The notes under the pieces are model-generated. The model had not been told where the DNA came from, did no database searches, and saw only the letters and a list, made by a program, of their open reading frames with translations. Below are positions 1 to 7,700 of a stretch of DNA of 57,482 nucleotides, in pieces (within the stretch, counting starts at the first letter, position 1; each line of letters starts with the position of its first letter). The position numbers and the translations under genes are program-made. The stretch comes from Chloroflexota bacterium (GTDB lineage Bacteria > Chloroflexota > Anaerolineae > Anaerolineales > VGOW01). Location of the stretch: positions 1 through 57,482 of the forward strand of contig JACPWC010000118.1 of the NCBI GenBank assembly GCA_016197225.1. Direction: 5' to 3'.

Positions 1-256
1 AGAAAGCAATGTTACGCCGGAGGGTGCCAAGGTTAAGGTACGGCTCAGGCGTCGTCGTGGGAGTGAGGACTGGCGCGGTCGGCGTCGGTGGAACGGTAGG
101 CGTTTCGGTCGGCGGCTCAAGGGTTGGCGCCGCGGTTGTCGTGATTGGTGAAGGTGGGGCGGGCACGTTCGTTGCGGCGGTCGGGCTAAGGCTACAGCCA
201 GTGGTAATGACACTCAGGCTAACAATCAGCACCCGGAGAACGATTATCTTACGCAT
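1..256 (-). CDS. Lipoprotein, N-terminal part (runs off window)
   Basis: Partial gene; only the first 85 codons are in the window. The protein starts MRKIIVLRVLIVSLSVITTG followed by Cys, a signal peptide with a lipobox (TTGC), so it should be exported and lipid-anchored. After the Cys comes a long Pro/Thr/Ala-rich linker (residues about 22-72), as often seen in surface lipoproteins of Chloroflexota before a folded domain. The folded part lies outside the window, so function cannot be told. A clear ribosome binding site (AAAGGAGG) lies just upstream of the ATG. It is downstream of the ribokinase gene on the same strand, with a 12-base gap, so probably co-transcribed. Confidence 0.75.
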   Translation of the reverse strand, partial: MRKIIVLRVLIVSLSVITTGCSLSPTAATNVPAPPSPITTTAAPTLEPPTETPTVPPTPTAPVLTPTTTPEPYLNLGTLRRNIAF

Positions 257-268
257 TGCTGCCTCCTT

Positions 269-1210
269 TCACGAGACAGGTTCTCCACGCATCAACCGCT
301 CGACCTGCTCGGCGCGCGGCATGGACGGCTCTGCGCCCAACACGGTGACGGCCAGCGCGCCGGCGGCGTTAGCGTATTTCACGGCCTCCACCGGACTCGC
401 CCCGCGCGCCATCGCCACCGCCAGTCCGGCGCAGAATGCATCGCCCGCCGCCGTCGGATCCACGACCTTCACTTTGTAGGCGGGCGCTTCGGTCTCGCCT
501 TCCGGGCCAAACATCAACGCGCCGCGCGCGCCGAGGGTGAGGATAACTCGCTCCACGCCCATCTGGCGCAAACGCTTCGCCGCCGCGCGCGCGCCGGCGT
601 CGTCGCCTGTGGCGACCCCGCTCAGTTGCCCGGCCTCAACTTCGTTGGGGGTAATGACGCCGGCTAATTTGTAGATCACATCGGGGAGGGGGCGGGCCGG
701 GGCCGGGTTGAAGACGACGGCGGCCCCGTTGGCGCGGGCGATCTCCGCCGCGTGTATGGAGGTCTCCACTGGAATCTCAAGTTGAAGCATCAATACATCG
801 GCAGAAGCGATCATATCCTTAGCCGCGTCCACATCGGCGGGCGAGACGCGCATGTTGGCGCGCGGCATGAGGATGATGCTGTTGTCGTTCTCGGACTCGT
901 AGACGACGGGCGAGGCTACGCCCGTGCCAACTTCCGAGTCACGCACCACATATTTGGCGTCAATGCCCTCTTTCTCCAACGACCGCATGAACATGTCGCC
1001 GAAGATGTCTGTGCCCAAGCGGCCCACCATGCCGACTTGCGCGCCCATGCGGGCGGCGGCCACGGCCTGGTTGTAGCCCTTGCCGCCGGTAAACAGGCCA
1101 AACTCAAGGCCGATCAACGTCTCGCCGCGATTCGGGCGGCGCGGCGCGCGAAAGACCAGGTCGGTGACGAAACTGCCGACGACGACAATGTGAGGTTTGT
1201 CACCTTTCAT
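269..1210 (-). CDS. PfkB/ribokinase-family sugar kinase
   Basis: ATP-dependent sugar kinase of the PfkB family, 313 residues, close to normal for ribokinase. The N-terminal signature GGKGYNQA is at residues 42-49 and the C-terminal catalytic/anion-hole motif DPTAAGDAF is near residue 258; its Asp is the expected catalytic base. The start at MKGDKPHIVV is chosen because an upstream in-frame ATG would extend into repeat-like DNA and GGGAGAG precedes this ATG. It is cytoplasmic and most likely phosphorylates ribose or a related sugar; substrate cannot be fixed from sequence. It follows the VOC gene and belongs to the sugar-use block. Confidence 0.85.
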   Translation of the reverse strand: MKGDKPHIVVVGSFVTDLVFRAPRRPNRGETLIGLEFGLFTGGKGYNQAVAAARMGAQVGMVGRLGTDIFGDMFMRSLEKEGIDAKYVVRDSEVGTGVASPVVYESENDNSIILMPRANMRVSPADVDAAKDMIASADVLMLQLEIPVETSIHAAEIARANGAAVVFNPAPARPLPDVIYKLAGVITPNEVEAGQLSGVATGDDAGARAAAKRLRQMGVERVILTLGARGALMFGPEGETEAPAYKVKVVDPTAAGDAFCAGLAVAMARGASPVEAVKYANAAGALAVTVLGAEPSMPRAEQVERLMRGEPVS

Positions 1211-1225
1211 CGTGTGCTCTCCCTT

Positions 1226-1270
1226 AGTTTGGAAGTTGGAGGTTAGAGGTTGGAAGGGCGGCCTCCAACA
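1226..1270. repeat. Palindromic word repeat (GTTGGAGG type)
   Basis: Tandem variants of the word GGAAGTTGGAGGTTAGAGG end in a reverse complement copy (CCTCCAAC). It fills the gap between the ribokinase start and the VOC stop codon. It resembles the GTTTGGAGTTTGG element at 44471. Confidence 0.6.
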
Positions 1271-1271
1271 T

Positions 1272-1733
1272 CTACTTCGGCGGTTGTAGCAGTTCCAACG
1301 TAATCCCATCCGGGTCGGTGAAGTATATCGTATAGCCGCCTTTATTTACACCCGCTTCGATGGCAACGGGTTGATCGGCTTTGAACTTGACGCCCAACGC
1401 TTTGAGCCGCTTGAACTCTATGTGAATATCATCCACCATGAACGCCCAATGACCGACGCCGGTGCGGTTCGTGTCCAGCGGAATGTCTTCGCCGCGCGGG
1501 TGAACGTATTCGACCAACTCAATGTGATGGCGCGAGATCGGGATCGTCTCGCCGGGAACCCGCAACTGGGCCACGTTGAGGTGCGCGCCGGGGAAGCCGA
1601 CGAGCTTCGCCGTGTACTCGTTATGTTGCACCTGGCCGCGCACATATTCCAACCCCAGCACCTCGGTATACCACTTCACCGAAGCCTCGATGTTCCTCAC
1701 CGTGAATGAGACGTGCCAGAAACCTTGAATCAT
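1272..1733 (-). CDS. VOC-family (glyoxalase/dioxygenase fold) protein
   Basis: Protein of 153 residues with two beta-alpha-beta-beta-beta modules of the vicinal oxygen chelate fold. Likely metal ligands are visible: His7 (FWHVSF), Glu in HIELVEY, His in VGHWAF and Glu in ITLELLQ at the end. The family includes glyoxalase I, methylmalonyl-CoA epimerase and ring-cleaving dioxygenases; the sequence does not decide between them. Its place between the E1 beta gene and ribokinase suggests a role in the same carbohydrate pathway, perhaps handling an enolisable or aldehyde intermediate (inference). Confidence 0.8.
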   Translation of the reverse strand: MIQGFWHVSFTVRNIEASVKWYTEVLGLEYVRGQVQHNEYTAKLVGFPGAHLNVAQLRVPGETIPISRHHIELVEYVHPRGEDIPLDTNRTGVGHWAFMVDDIHIEFKRLKALGVKFKADQPVAIEAGVNKGGYTIYFTDPDGITLELLQPPK

Positions 1734-1780
1734 TTATCGAACTCCTTATCGCTAAATGCCGTGGTATGCCGAGTCTGCCA

Positions 1781-2752
1781 TCAGAACATTGCTTCCACGG
1801 CTTGCACAATATCCGAGGGTTGAGGCAGGACGGCGTTTTCAAGAGGCTCGGCCACGGGGATGGGCACATGCTTCGCGCCCAACCGCCGCGCCGGAGTGAC
1901 GAGCGCATCCGGCGCTTGCTCATAGATGCGGGCCACAATCTCCGCGCCCAGCCCACAATTGCTGTGCGACTCGTGAACGACCAGCAACCGCCCTGTGCCT
2001 TTCACCGACTCGATGATCGTCGCCATATCCAGCGGCTCAATCGTCCGCAGGTCAATCACTTCGGCTTCAATGCCGTTCTGTGAAAGAGTCTCCGCCGCTT
2101 CGAGCGCAAAAAGATGCGTGCGCGAAAATGAAACGACAGTGATGTCGCGCCCGGCGCGCTTCACCTCCGCTTTGCCAATCGGGATGGTGTATTCGCCTTC
2201 CGGCACATCGCCTTTGGTGTTGTAGAGCAGTTTGTGCTCGACGAAGAATACCGGATTGCCCGCCCGGATGCTACTCTTGAGCAAGCCCTTGGCGTCCGCC
2301 GGGGTGGCCGGGGCGACGATGATGAGGCCGGGGACCTGGGCCAGCCACGACTCGAAACTCTGCGAATGTTGTGCGCCGTTGCCACGCCCGCCGCCTTGTT
2401 GGGCGCGAATGACAATCGGAACCGACACCGTGCCCCCGGCCATGTACCGCAGTTTGGCCGCCTGATTCACAATCTGGTCGGCGGCGACGAGGGCGAAATC
2501 CATAAACAGCAATTCGACCACCGGGCGCATCCCGGCTATGGCCGCGCCAATGCCGAGGCCGACAAAGCCGGACTCGCTGATGGGCGTGTCACGCACCCGC
2601 TCCGGGCCGAACTCGTCAATCAAATCTTTGGTCACCCGGAAAATGCCGCCGTGATGACCGATGTCTTCGCCCATGAGGAAGACTCGCGGGTCGGCTTTCA
2701 TCTCTTCGCGCAGGGCATCGTTGAGGGCTTGAGCGTAGGTGAGAGTTGGCAT
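1781..2752 (-). CDS. 2-oxoacid (pyruvate/acetoin-type) dehydrogenase E1, beta subunit
   Basis: E1 beta subunit of a thiamine-diphosphate 2-oxoacid dehydrogenase, 323 residues, full length. It starts with the usual transketolase-pyrimidine domain (MGEDIG with the catalytic Glu, then the RVRDTPISE motif) and ends with the transketolase C-terminal domain. It pairs with the alpha subunit at 3044-4000, from which it is separated by a four-helix-bundle gene fragment. No E2 or E3 gene is in the window, so the electron and acyl acceptor are unknown. Pyruvate, acetoin or a branched 2-oxoacid are all possible substrates. Confidence 0.9.
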   Translation of the reverse strand: MPTLTYAQALNDALREEMKADPRVFLMGEDIGHHGGIFRVTKDLIDEFGPERVRDTPISESGFVGLGIGAAIAGMRPVVELLFMDFALVAADQIVNQAAKLRYMAGGTVSVPIVIRAQQGGGRGNGAQHSQSFESWLAQVPGLIIVAPATPADAKGLLKSSIRAGNPVFFVEHKLLYNTKGDVPEGEYTIPIGKAEVKRAGRDITVVSFSRTHLFALEAAETLSQNGIEAEVIDLRTIEPLDMATIIESVKGTGRLLVVHESHSNCGLGAEIVARIYEQAPDALVTPARRLGAKHVPIPVAEPLENAVLPQPSDIVQAVEAMF

Positions 2753-2786
2753 AGTCGTGGAGGGTGGAGAGTGAAGCGTAAAGCGA

Positions 2787-3047
2787 TTAATGTGTTTTTG
2801 GCGTCCATTTCTGAGGGTCGGACATCATCAAAGAGAGTTGGCTACAGATGTGGTCGTAACGATCACTCATCTCTTTGTGAAGTTCGGCAGGAATATAGCC
2901 GAAGTGTAACGCAAAATCTAACCAGACAAGTGTTTCAGCGGCTTCCGCATCTGCATCGCTGAGTTTGCTGACAAAGTTGTTCGGATAGCGGCGCTTGCGC
3001 CAAGCCTCGGCGATATTCGCGCAGACTGACCACGCTTCACATTTCAC
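2787..3047 (-). pseudogene. Four-helix bundle (23S rRNA IVP/S23-like) protein fragment
   Basis: Open frame of 86 codons starting with GTG that overlaps the E1 alpha stop (GTGA). From residue 7 it matches the later part of the four-helix bundle family typified by 23S rRNA intervening-sequence proteins: NIAEAWRKRRYPNNFVSKL followed by DAEAAETLVWLDFA. Members are usually about 115-130 residues; the first helix, about 35 residues, is absent here, so this is most likely a truncated gene. The frame is flanked on both sides by inverted copies of a GTGAAGCG-type word (near 2769 and 3033), one of which encodes the first residues. It may still be translated by coupling to E1 alpha. Confidence 0.65.
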
Positions 3048-4000
3048 GCAAACACATCCTCGAACGCCTCCTCCGGTTTCGGCGCAGGGCTGGCTTCGGC
3101 AAATTGCAGATCGTCGGCGATGACGGCCTCCGCTTCGGCGTCGAGTTTAGCCAAATCGGCGGCGGCGTGGCTGAGGGCTTGGAGGCGGCGGCCCAAGCGC
3201 ACAATCGGCTCGTTCTCGCGAGCCTTCGCCACTTCGTCTTTCGTCCGGTACACTTCCGGGTCGCCCATCATGTGGCCCCACAAGCGGTAAGTCATCGCTT
3301 CAATGTAAGTGGGGCCGCCACCTGCGCGCGCTTTTGCCGTCGCATCTTCCACGGTGGCATACATCAGTTCAACGTCGTTGCCGTCAACGCGGACAGCGGG
3401 CATTCCATACGCCGCCGCGCGTTTGTGAGTTTCCACCTCAGAGGTGGTTTCGTGTGACGGCGTCATCTCCGAATACAGGTTGTTCTCGCACACGAGAATC
3501 AGCGGCAGTTTCCAAATGACGGCCAGATTGAGGGTTTCGTGGAACACGCCCTGATTAACCGCCCCTTCGCCAAAGAGGGTGAGGGCGATAGTATCCTTCT
3601 TTTGCATTTGCGCCGCCAACGCGGCCCCGGCGGCGTGGGGGATGCCGGCGGCCACGATAGCATTCGCGCCGAGCAAACCCACCGATGGATCAGTGAAGTG
3701 CATCGAGCCGCCTTTGCCTTTGGAACAGCCTGCCGCCTTGCCCAGCATCTCGGCCATGGCCGCGCGGACATTGAGGCCTTTGGCCAGCGAGTGCCCGTGG
3801 CCGCGATAGGTGCAGGTCAGGTAATCGTCTTGGCGCAGTGCCCAGCAAGCGCCGACCGACACAGCTTCCTGCCCTACACACGGATGGAATGAGCCGCGTA
3901 TCTTGCCTTGCTGATATAAGTTGCGAATGGTTTCTTCGAACTTGCGAATGACGAGCATTTGCCGATATGCGTCCGGCAAGCGGTCGGGACTCAATGGCAT
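3044..4000 (-). CDS. 2-oxoacid (pyruvate/acetoin-type) dehydrogenase E1, alpha subunit
   Basis: Alpha subunit of the heterotetrameric E1, 318 residues, full length. The thiamine-diphosphate motif is clear at residues 144-174: GEGAVNQGVFHETLN, then VCENN. YRGHGH (about 66-71) and the conserved SMHFTD stretch near residue 100 also fit the family. It decarboxylates a 2-oxoacid and passes the acyl group to a lipoyl E2, which is not in the window. The ATG is preceded by AAGGAGA. It lies just downstream of the lactonase gene and begins a small set with E1 beta. Confidence 0.92.
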   Translation of the reverse strand: MPLSPDRLPDAYRQMLVIRKFEETIRNLYQQGKIRGSFHPCVGQEAVSVGACWALRQDDYLTCTYRGHGHSLAKGLNVRAAMAEMLGKAAGCSKGKGGSMHFTDPSVGLLGANAIVAAGIPHAAGAALAAQMQKKDTIALTLFGEGAVNQGVFHETLNLAVIWKLPLILVCENNLYSEMTPSHETTSEVETHKRAAAYGMPAVRVDGNDVELMYATVEDATAKARAGGGPTYIEAMTYRLWGHMMGDPEVYRTKDEVAKARENEPIVRLGRRLQALSHAAADLAKLDAEAEAVIADDLQFAEASPAPKPEEAFEDVFA

Positions 4001-4019
4001 TGTCTTTTCTCCTTATCCG

Positions 4020-4862
4020 TTACAACTTGTAAACTCGCTCCGCCGTGCCGCCCAAGATGGCCTCGATCTCCGACGGTGAACGCCCGGCCAGCGCCGCGTT
4101 CGTCTCCGCCCACACTTTGGCGTAATCGCCCGCCAGCAGGCACACCGGCCAATCACTGCCGAACATCAGCCGATCCGCGCCGAATTTTTCGATCACAAAA
4201 TCAATGTACGGTTTGAGATCGGTGGCAGACCAGTTGTCCCAGTCGGCGGCGGTGTTGAGGCCGGAGACTTTGGCGCAAACGTTGGGGTATTGGGCGGCGG
4301 CGGCCATCTGGTCGGCCCACGCCCCCATTTGCCTATCTTTGATCGGCGGCTTGGCCAGATGATCAATGATCAGCGTCAGGTTCGGAATCTTTTCGGCCAG
4401 CACCGGCACGTGCTTGAGGTGGTTCGGATACACTGCCACCACGTCGAACGACATGTTGAGTTCGGCCAGCACCTTTAGCCCCTCGACAGCGGTCGGCTGA
4501 ATCACCCAGTCCGGATCCGGCTCGTCGTGAATCAGATGACGAATGCCCCGGAACTTGGGATGCCGGCTGTACCGCTCCAACGCCTTGCGGGTGTTGTCCG
4601 GCTCCAACAGTGGAATCCATCCCACCACCGCGCCAATCCAGTCGTAATCTTCTGCCTGAGTGAGCATGGACACGGTATCTTCAAAAGAGTTGGCCGACTG
4701 TACCAGCACTGTCTTATCAATCCCGACCGCTTGGAGGTGGGGTTCGAGTTGGCGCGGCGCAAAGGTGTTGTAGATGACGCCGTGTTGCGGCCTCAGCCAC
4801 GGATATTCAACTTTGGCCAGATTCCAGAAGTGCTGGTGGGTGTCAATTCTTTTGGCGGTCAC
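4020..4862 (-). CDS. Amidohydrolase_2 family lactonase (L-fuconolactonase-like)
   Basis: TIM-barrel metal-dependent hydrolase of 280 residues. It starts with the family hallmark RIDTHQHFW (His9 and His11 as metal ligands) and has the conserved FGSDWPV near the C-terminus with the metal Asp. The closest functional group is L-fucono-1,5-lactonase/L-rhamnono-lactonase, which opens the lactone made by a sugar dehydrogenase. This fits with the SDR and the fucose mutarotase-like gene nearby. The start is GTG, chosen because AAGGTGA lies at correct spacing. The exact lactone is not proven. Confidence 0.8.
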   Translation of the reverse strand: MTAKRIDTHQHFWNLAKVEYPWLRPQHGVIYNTFAPRQLEPHLQAVGIDKTVLVQSANSFEDTVSMLTQAEDYDWIGAVVGWIPLLEPDNTRKALERYSRHPKFRGIRHLIHDEPDPDWVIQPTAVEGLKVLAELNMSFDVVAVYPNHLKHVPVLAEKIPNLTLIIDHLAKPPIKDRQMGAWADQMAAAAQYPNVCAKVSGLNTAADWDNWSATDLKPYIDFVIEKFGADRLMFGSDWPVCLLAGDYAKVWAETNAALAGRSPSEIEAILGGTAERVYKL

Positions 4863-4874
4863 AAAGTCACCTTT

Positions 4875-5234
4875 TCAAGTCAACGGCGGCGTGAAGAAGG
4901 TGAGCAGTTCCACCATTTCTGTTCCTTCGTTGCGTAAGGCATGTTCGAGCGCCATAGGAATAGCCGCCGCCTGCCCGACGTTGAAAGGCGCGTCGGTTTG
5001 GTCCAGGGTCAGGATACTCTGCCCGGCGAGGACGTAGACGGTCTCTACTTGCGTTGGGTGATGATGGCGGCTAATGACGCTGCCCGGCGGGACGCGCACC
5101 ACGTTGACGCTGGCCAACGCGTTGTCGGTTGAGGTGAGCAACCGTTTCACGTAGATGCCGCGAAAGCGAGAATGCGCCGCCCACTCTCCGGCATTGATAT
5201 CGGCGATCAGGACGGGCAAAGTATCTTGGGTCAT
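4875..5234 (-). CDS. Small cupin-domain protein
   Basis: Single-domain cupin of 119 residues. The metal-binding motif is seen as ISRHHHPTQVETVYVLAG (two His, Glu) with the later His in MALEHALRN. The start MTQDTLP shares a base with the stop of the SDR gene (TGATG), so translation is probably coupled. Small cupins of this kind act as sugar isomerases, sensors or stabilisers; no specific role can be assigned. The context is deoxy-sugar or uronate-type catabolism. Confidence 0.75.
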   Translation of the reverse strand: MTQDTLPVLIADINAGEWAAHSRFRGIYVKRLLTSTDNALASVNVVRVPPGSVISRHHHPTQVETVYVLAGQSILTLDQTDAPFNVGQAAAIPMALEHALRNEGTEMVELLTFFTPPLT

Positions 5235-6001
5235 CAGTCCATCTCCATTCCGCCGCACACGTTGAGCGCCTGGCCGGTGATGTAGGCGGCATCGGGCGAA
5301 CACAAAAACGAAACGGCGCCGGCAATATCGTCCGGCGATTCAATGCGGCCCAACGGGATGCGGGCGATCATCCGGGCCAGCGACTCTTCGGGAGTGATGC
5401 CGAGGGCCTGGGCGCGGTCTTCGTGAATCTTGCGCGTCAGCGGCGTATCCACCACGCCGGGGCAGACGGCGTTGACGGTGATACCGAAGGAGGCGAAGGC
5501 CAACGCCGCCGAGCGGGTGAGGCTGATCACACCCGCTTTGGCCGCCGCATACGGAGTTTGGTCGGGGCGGCCACCCCGGCCAGAGACGGAAGAAATGCTG
5601 ACGATGCGGCCCTTTACTCCAGAGTCGATCATGTGCCGGGCGGTGGCTTGCATGGCGAAGAAGACGGTTTTGAGATCGAGTTCCAACAAAGCATCCCAAT
5701 CAGCTTCGGTCACATCGAGAAAGGGCTTGGTGATCAGCCGTCCGGCGTTGTTGACCAGCGCATCCAATTGACCCAACTCGGCCACAGTCTGCTTGACCAG
5801 GCGTTGGATCTCGGCTACCTGCGAGAGATCAACTTCGACGCCAATGGCTTTACCGCCTGCCGACTCGATCTCGCCGCGCACCGTGCTGAGGGCGGCGGGG
5901 TTGATGTCGGCCAGAGCCACCGCGAATCCATCGCGGGCCAGCCGCAGGGCAATGGCCCGGCCAATGCCTTGACCGGCCCCGGTCACAATTGCTGTCTTCA
6001 T
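5234..6001 (-). CDS. Short-chain dehydrogenase/reductase (SDR), sugar dehydrogenase candidate
   Basis: Classical SDR, 255 residues. The cofactor motif TGAGQGIG is at residues 6-13, NNAG is near 87, and the catalytic YAAAK with an upstream Ser is near 150. C-terminal VCGGMEMD is typical of FabG-like enzymes. The acidic residue at the end of strand 2 (ALADIN) favours NAD. Next to a fuconolactonase-type gene and a mutarotase, an L-fucose- or similar aldose-1-dehydrogenase role is reasonable. FabG or another alcohol dehydrogenase remains possible. The next gene (cupin) overlaps its stop by one base. Confidence 0.85.
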   Translation of the reverse strand: MKTAIVTGAGQGIGRAIALRLARDGFAVALADINPAALSTVRGEIESAGGKAIGVEVDLSQVAEIQRLVKQTVAELGQLDALVNNAGRLITKPFLDVTEADWDALLELDLKTVFFAMQATARHMIDSGVKGRIVSISSVSGRGGRPDQTPYAAAKAGVISLTRSAALAFASFGITVNAVCPGVVDTPLTRKIHEDRAQALGITPEESLARMIARIPLGRIESPDDIAGAVSFLCSPDAAYITGQALNVCGGMEMD

Positions 6002-6010
6002 AATTTTTTC

Positions 6011-6070
6011 ACCGCAAAGACGCGAAGAGCGCAAAGTTTTTAATTTTCTTAGCGTCCTTCGCGTCTTTGC
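6011..6070. repeat. Palindromic word repeat (CGCAAAGACGCGAAG type)
   Basis: Inverted repeat with 14-base perfect arms GCAAAGACGCGAAG (6014-6027) and its complement (6057-6070), around an AT-rich centre. It sits between the Gfo/Idh/MocA stop and the SDR start. The same word, in single orientation, forms the 3' end of the murJ gene at 56128. Confidence 0.9.
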
Positions 6071-6076
6071 AGTTCG

Positions 6077-7174
6077 TCAGTTTCCTAATGTAATTTCTGA
6101 TGGCTTCACACTGCGCCGCTCGGCCATTGAGCGGTACGAGGCTTCGACGACGCGCAAAGTGCCGAGGTTGTTTTCGCCCGAAGTCACCGGCTCGCCGCCG
6201 GTTTGAATGGCTTCCATCAGCGAGGCCATTGGGCCGTAAAAGGCATCGGGGATCCAGCGGCCCGGCAGGGCCGCTTCAAAGTTGCGTTCGGGGTTGTGGC
6301 GGCTGGTGAATTTGATCGTGTCACTGCGGCCATGAGGATAATCGTAGTTGGTGCCAATTGTGCCTTCGATCAACCCTTCTGTGCCGAGCACGCGGAAGAT
6401 CGAATACAGCCCCGGCGACCAATCATAGTGGCAGACGGCGACGAGAATTTGCAAGCCGCTTTCGTATTCCCAAACGGTGACGGTTTTGGTTTCGCCTTTG
6501 GCTTTTTGGGCCGGGTTCTTCGTGTGGCGGCTGGTGACCAGAGCCGGGTCGCCAAAGAGAAAGCGCAGGGCGTCGAGGTAGTGAATCGAGTGATAGCGCA
6601 CTTCGAGACCCGGCTGGCTGGCGAGCCAGGGCCACATATCCCAGGGTGTGCTGATGCTCACCTGCACCTGCACGTCGAGCAAGTCGCCCAGCCAGTCCGC
6701 AGCCAAGAGGGCGCGAGTGGCGCGGATGATTTGCCCCCAACGGAACTGTTGATGGACGGCGATCTTCAAGCCCGCCGCTCGCGCTAGTTCCACCATCTGC
6801 ACCGCTTCGGCGTATTTGTCCGCGAACGGCTTTTGGCACAGCATATGTTTTTTGGCGGCCACGACTTTTTCGACCAGGCCGAGTTGAACCCAGGGCAAAG
6901 CGGCAATATCCACAATCTGCACCGCCGGGTCAGCCAGCACTTCGTCGAGTGAGCCGTAGACTTTGCTCAGGCCGTGCGTCTTCACCGTTTGCTCGGCGGC
7001 TTCACGGTTGATGTCGTAGCCGCCGAGCATATTGAAGCCGCTGGCTTTGTAGGCCGGGATGTGGCCGTAGTTGACGATGCCGCCGCAACCGACGAACGCG
7101 ATGCCGTAATCGGTCTTGGGGGGCAGTTGGCGTTCGAGGGCCGAGGCAACGAGGGGAGGAAGGGAATCGGACAT
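6077..7174 (-). CDS. Gfo/Idh/MocA-family oxidoreductase
   Basis: NAD(P)-dependent sugar or cyclitol dehydrogenase, 365 residues. The N-terminal Rossmann motif is FVGCGGIVNYGHIPAY. The family EKP motif appears as QKPFA near residue 120, a common variation, and the C-terminal alpha/beta domain is complete. Typical substrates are myo-inositol, glucose-type sugars or biliverdin-like compounds. In this block it is likely to oxidise or reduce a sugar intermediate. It is transcribed with the SDR downstream, from which it is separated by a 75-base gap holding a palindromic repeat. Confidence 0.85.
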   Translation of the reverse strand: MSDSLPPLVASALERQLPPKTDYGIAFVGCGGIVNYGHIPAYKASGFNMLGGYDINREAAEQTVKTHGLSKVYGSLDEVLADPAVQIVDIAALPWVQLGLVEKVVAAKKHMLCQKPFADKYAEAVQMVELARAAGLKIAVHQQFRWGQIIRATRALLAADWLGDLLDVQVQVSISTPWDMWPWLASQPGLEVRYHSIHYLDALRFLFGDPALVTSRHTKNPAQKAKGETKTVTVWEYESGLQILVAVCHYDWSPGLYSIFRVLGTEGLIEGTIGTNYDYPHGRSDTIKFTSRHNPERNFEAALPGRWIPDAFYGPMASLMEAIQTGGEPVTSGENNLGTLRVVEASYRSMAERRSVKPSEITLGN

Positions 7175-7229
7175 TCGTATAGGGACGACGGCGATGGATG
7201 ACGGACGACCGCTTCCCCGTCGTCTATCG

Positions 7230-7667
7230 TTAGAATTTCGCCGCCCCTTCCGGCGTCACCACCCCAACCACCAACAGCAAGTTGGCATACAGCCGCTGTT
7301 CGCCGGTAGCGATCACCAAAAGGGTATCCGGTGATTTCACCGCGTCGTAATAGGCGAAGCGTTCCAGCGTTTTGAATTCGACGCCTTTGGGGAGCATGGC
7401 GCGAAACTCGGCTGCGATTGGCGCTTCCTGCCCGTCGGCCATCAGCATTGCGTACGCGGTTTCGACCGGGATGGCATCTAGCAGAACTTTGAGAATGTCG
7501 GTGGCCGAGATCAGGCCGGGGGCCAGGTTTAGAAAAACTCGCTCTGCCGCAGGCGGCGCGCCGGTGACGTGCGGATAGTTGGAGTCGGCGATGAGGATGC
7601 GACTGCCGTGCCCGGCCCGGCCCAACGCGCCTAACAGTTGCGGGTGAATGAGGCGATATTTCATCAT
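7230..7667 (-). CDS. RbsD/FucU-family mutarotase (fucose mutarotase-like)
   Basis: Protein of 145 residues of the RbsD/FucU fold, a small decameric sugar mutarotase/pyranase. The conserved active-site region GHGSRILIADSNYP is at about residues 19-32, and the C-terminal TGEQRLYANLLLVVGVV contains the family Tyr. The position after GHG carries Ser rather than the frequent Asp. FucU interconverts alpha and beta anomers of L-fucose, RbsD those of ribose; overall this looks more FucU-like. With an SDR and lactonase nearby it would supply the right anomer to the dehydrogenase. The start may be the first or the second of two adjacent ATGs. Confidence 0.82.
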   Translation of the reverse strand: MMKYRLIHPQLLGALGRAGHGSRILIADSNYPHVTGAPPAAERVFLNLAPGLISATDILKVLLDAIPVETAYAMLMADGQEAPIAAEFRAMLPKGVEFKTLERFAYYDAVKSPDTLLVIATGEQRLYANLLLVVGVVTPEGAAKF

Positions 7668-7700
7668 AGGCTAAACTCTCCTTTTACTTTTTCACCTTCC

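Noticed and set aside
2787-3047. 23S rRNA intervening sequence
   Set aside because: The fragment is inside a protein operon and not in an rRNA gene; only the protein family is similar.
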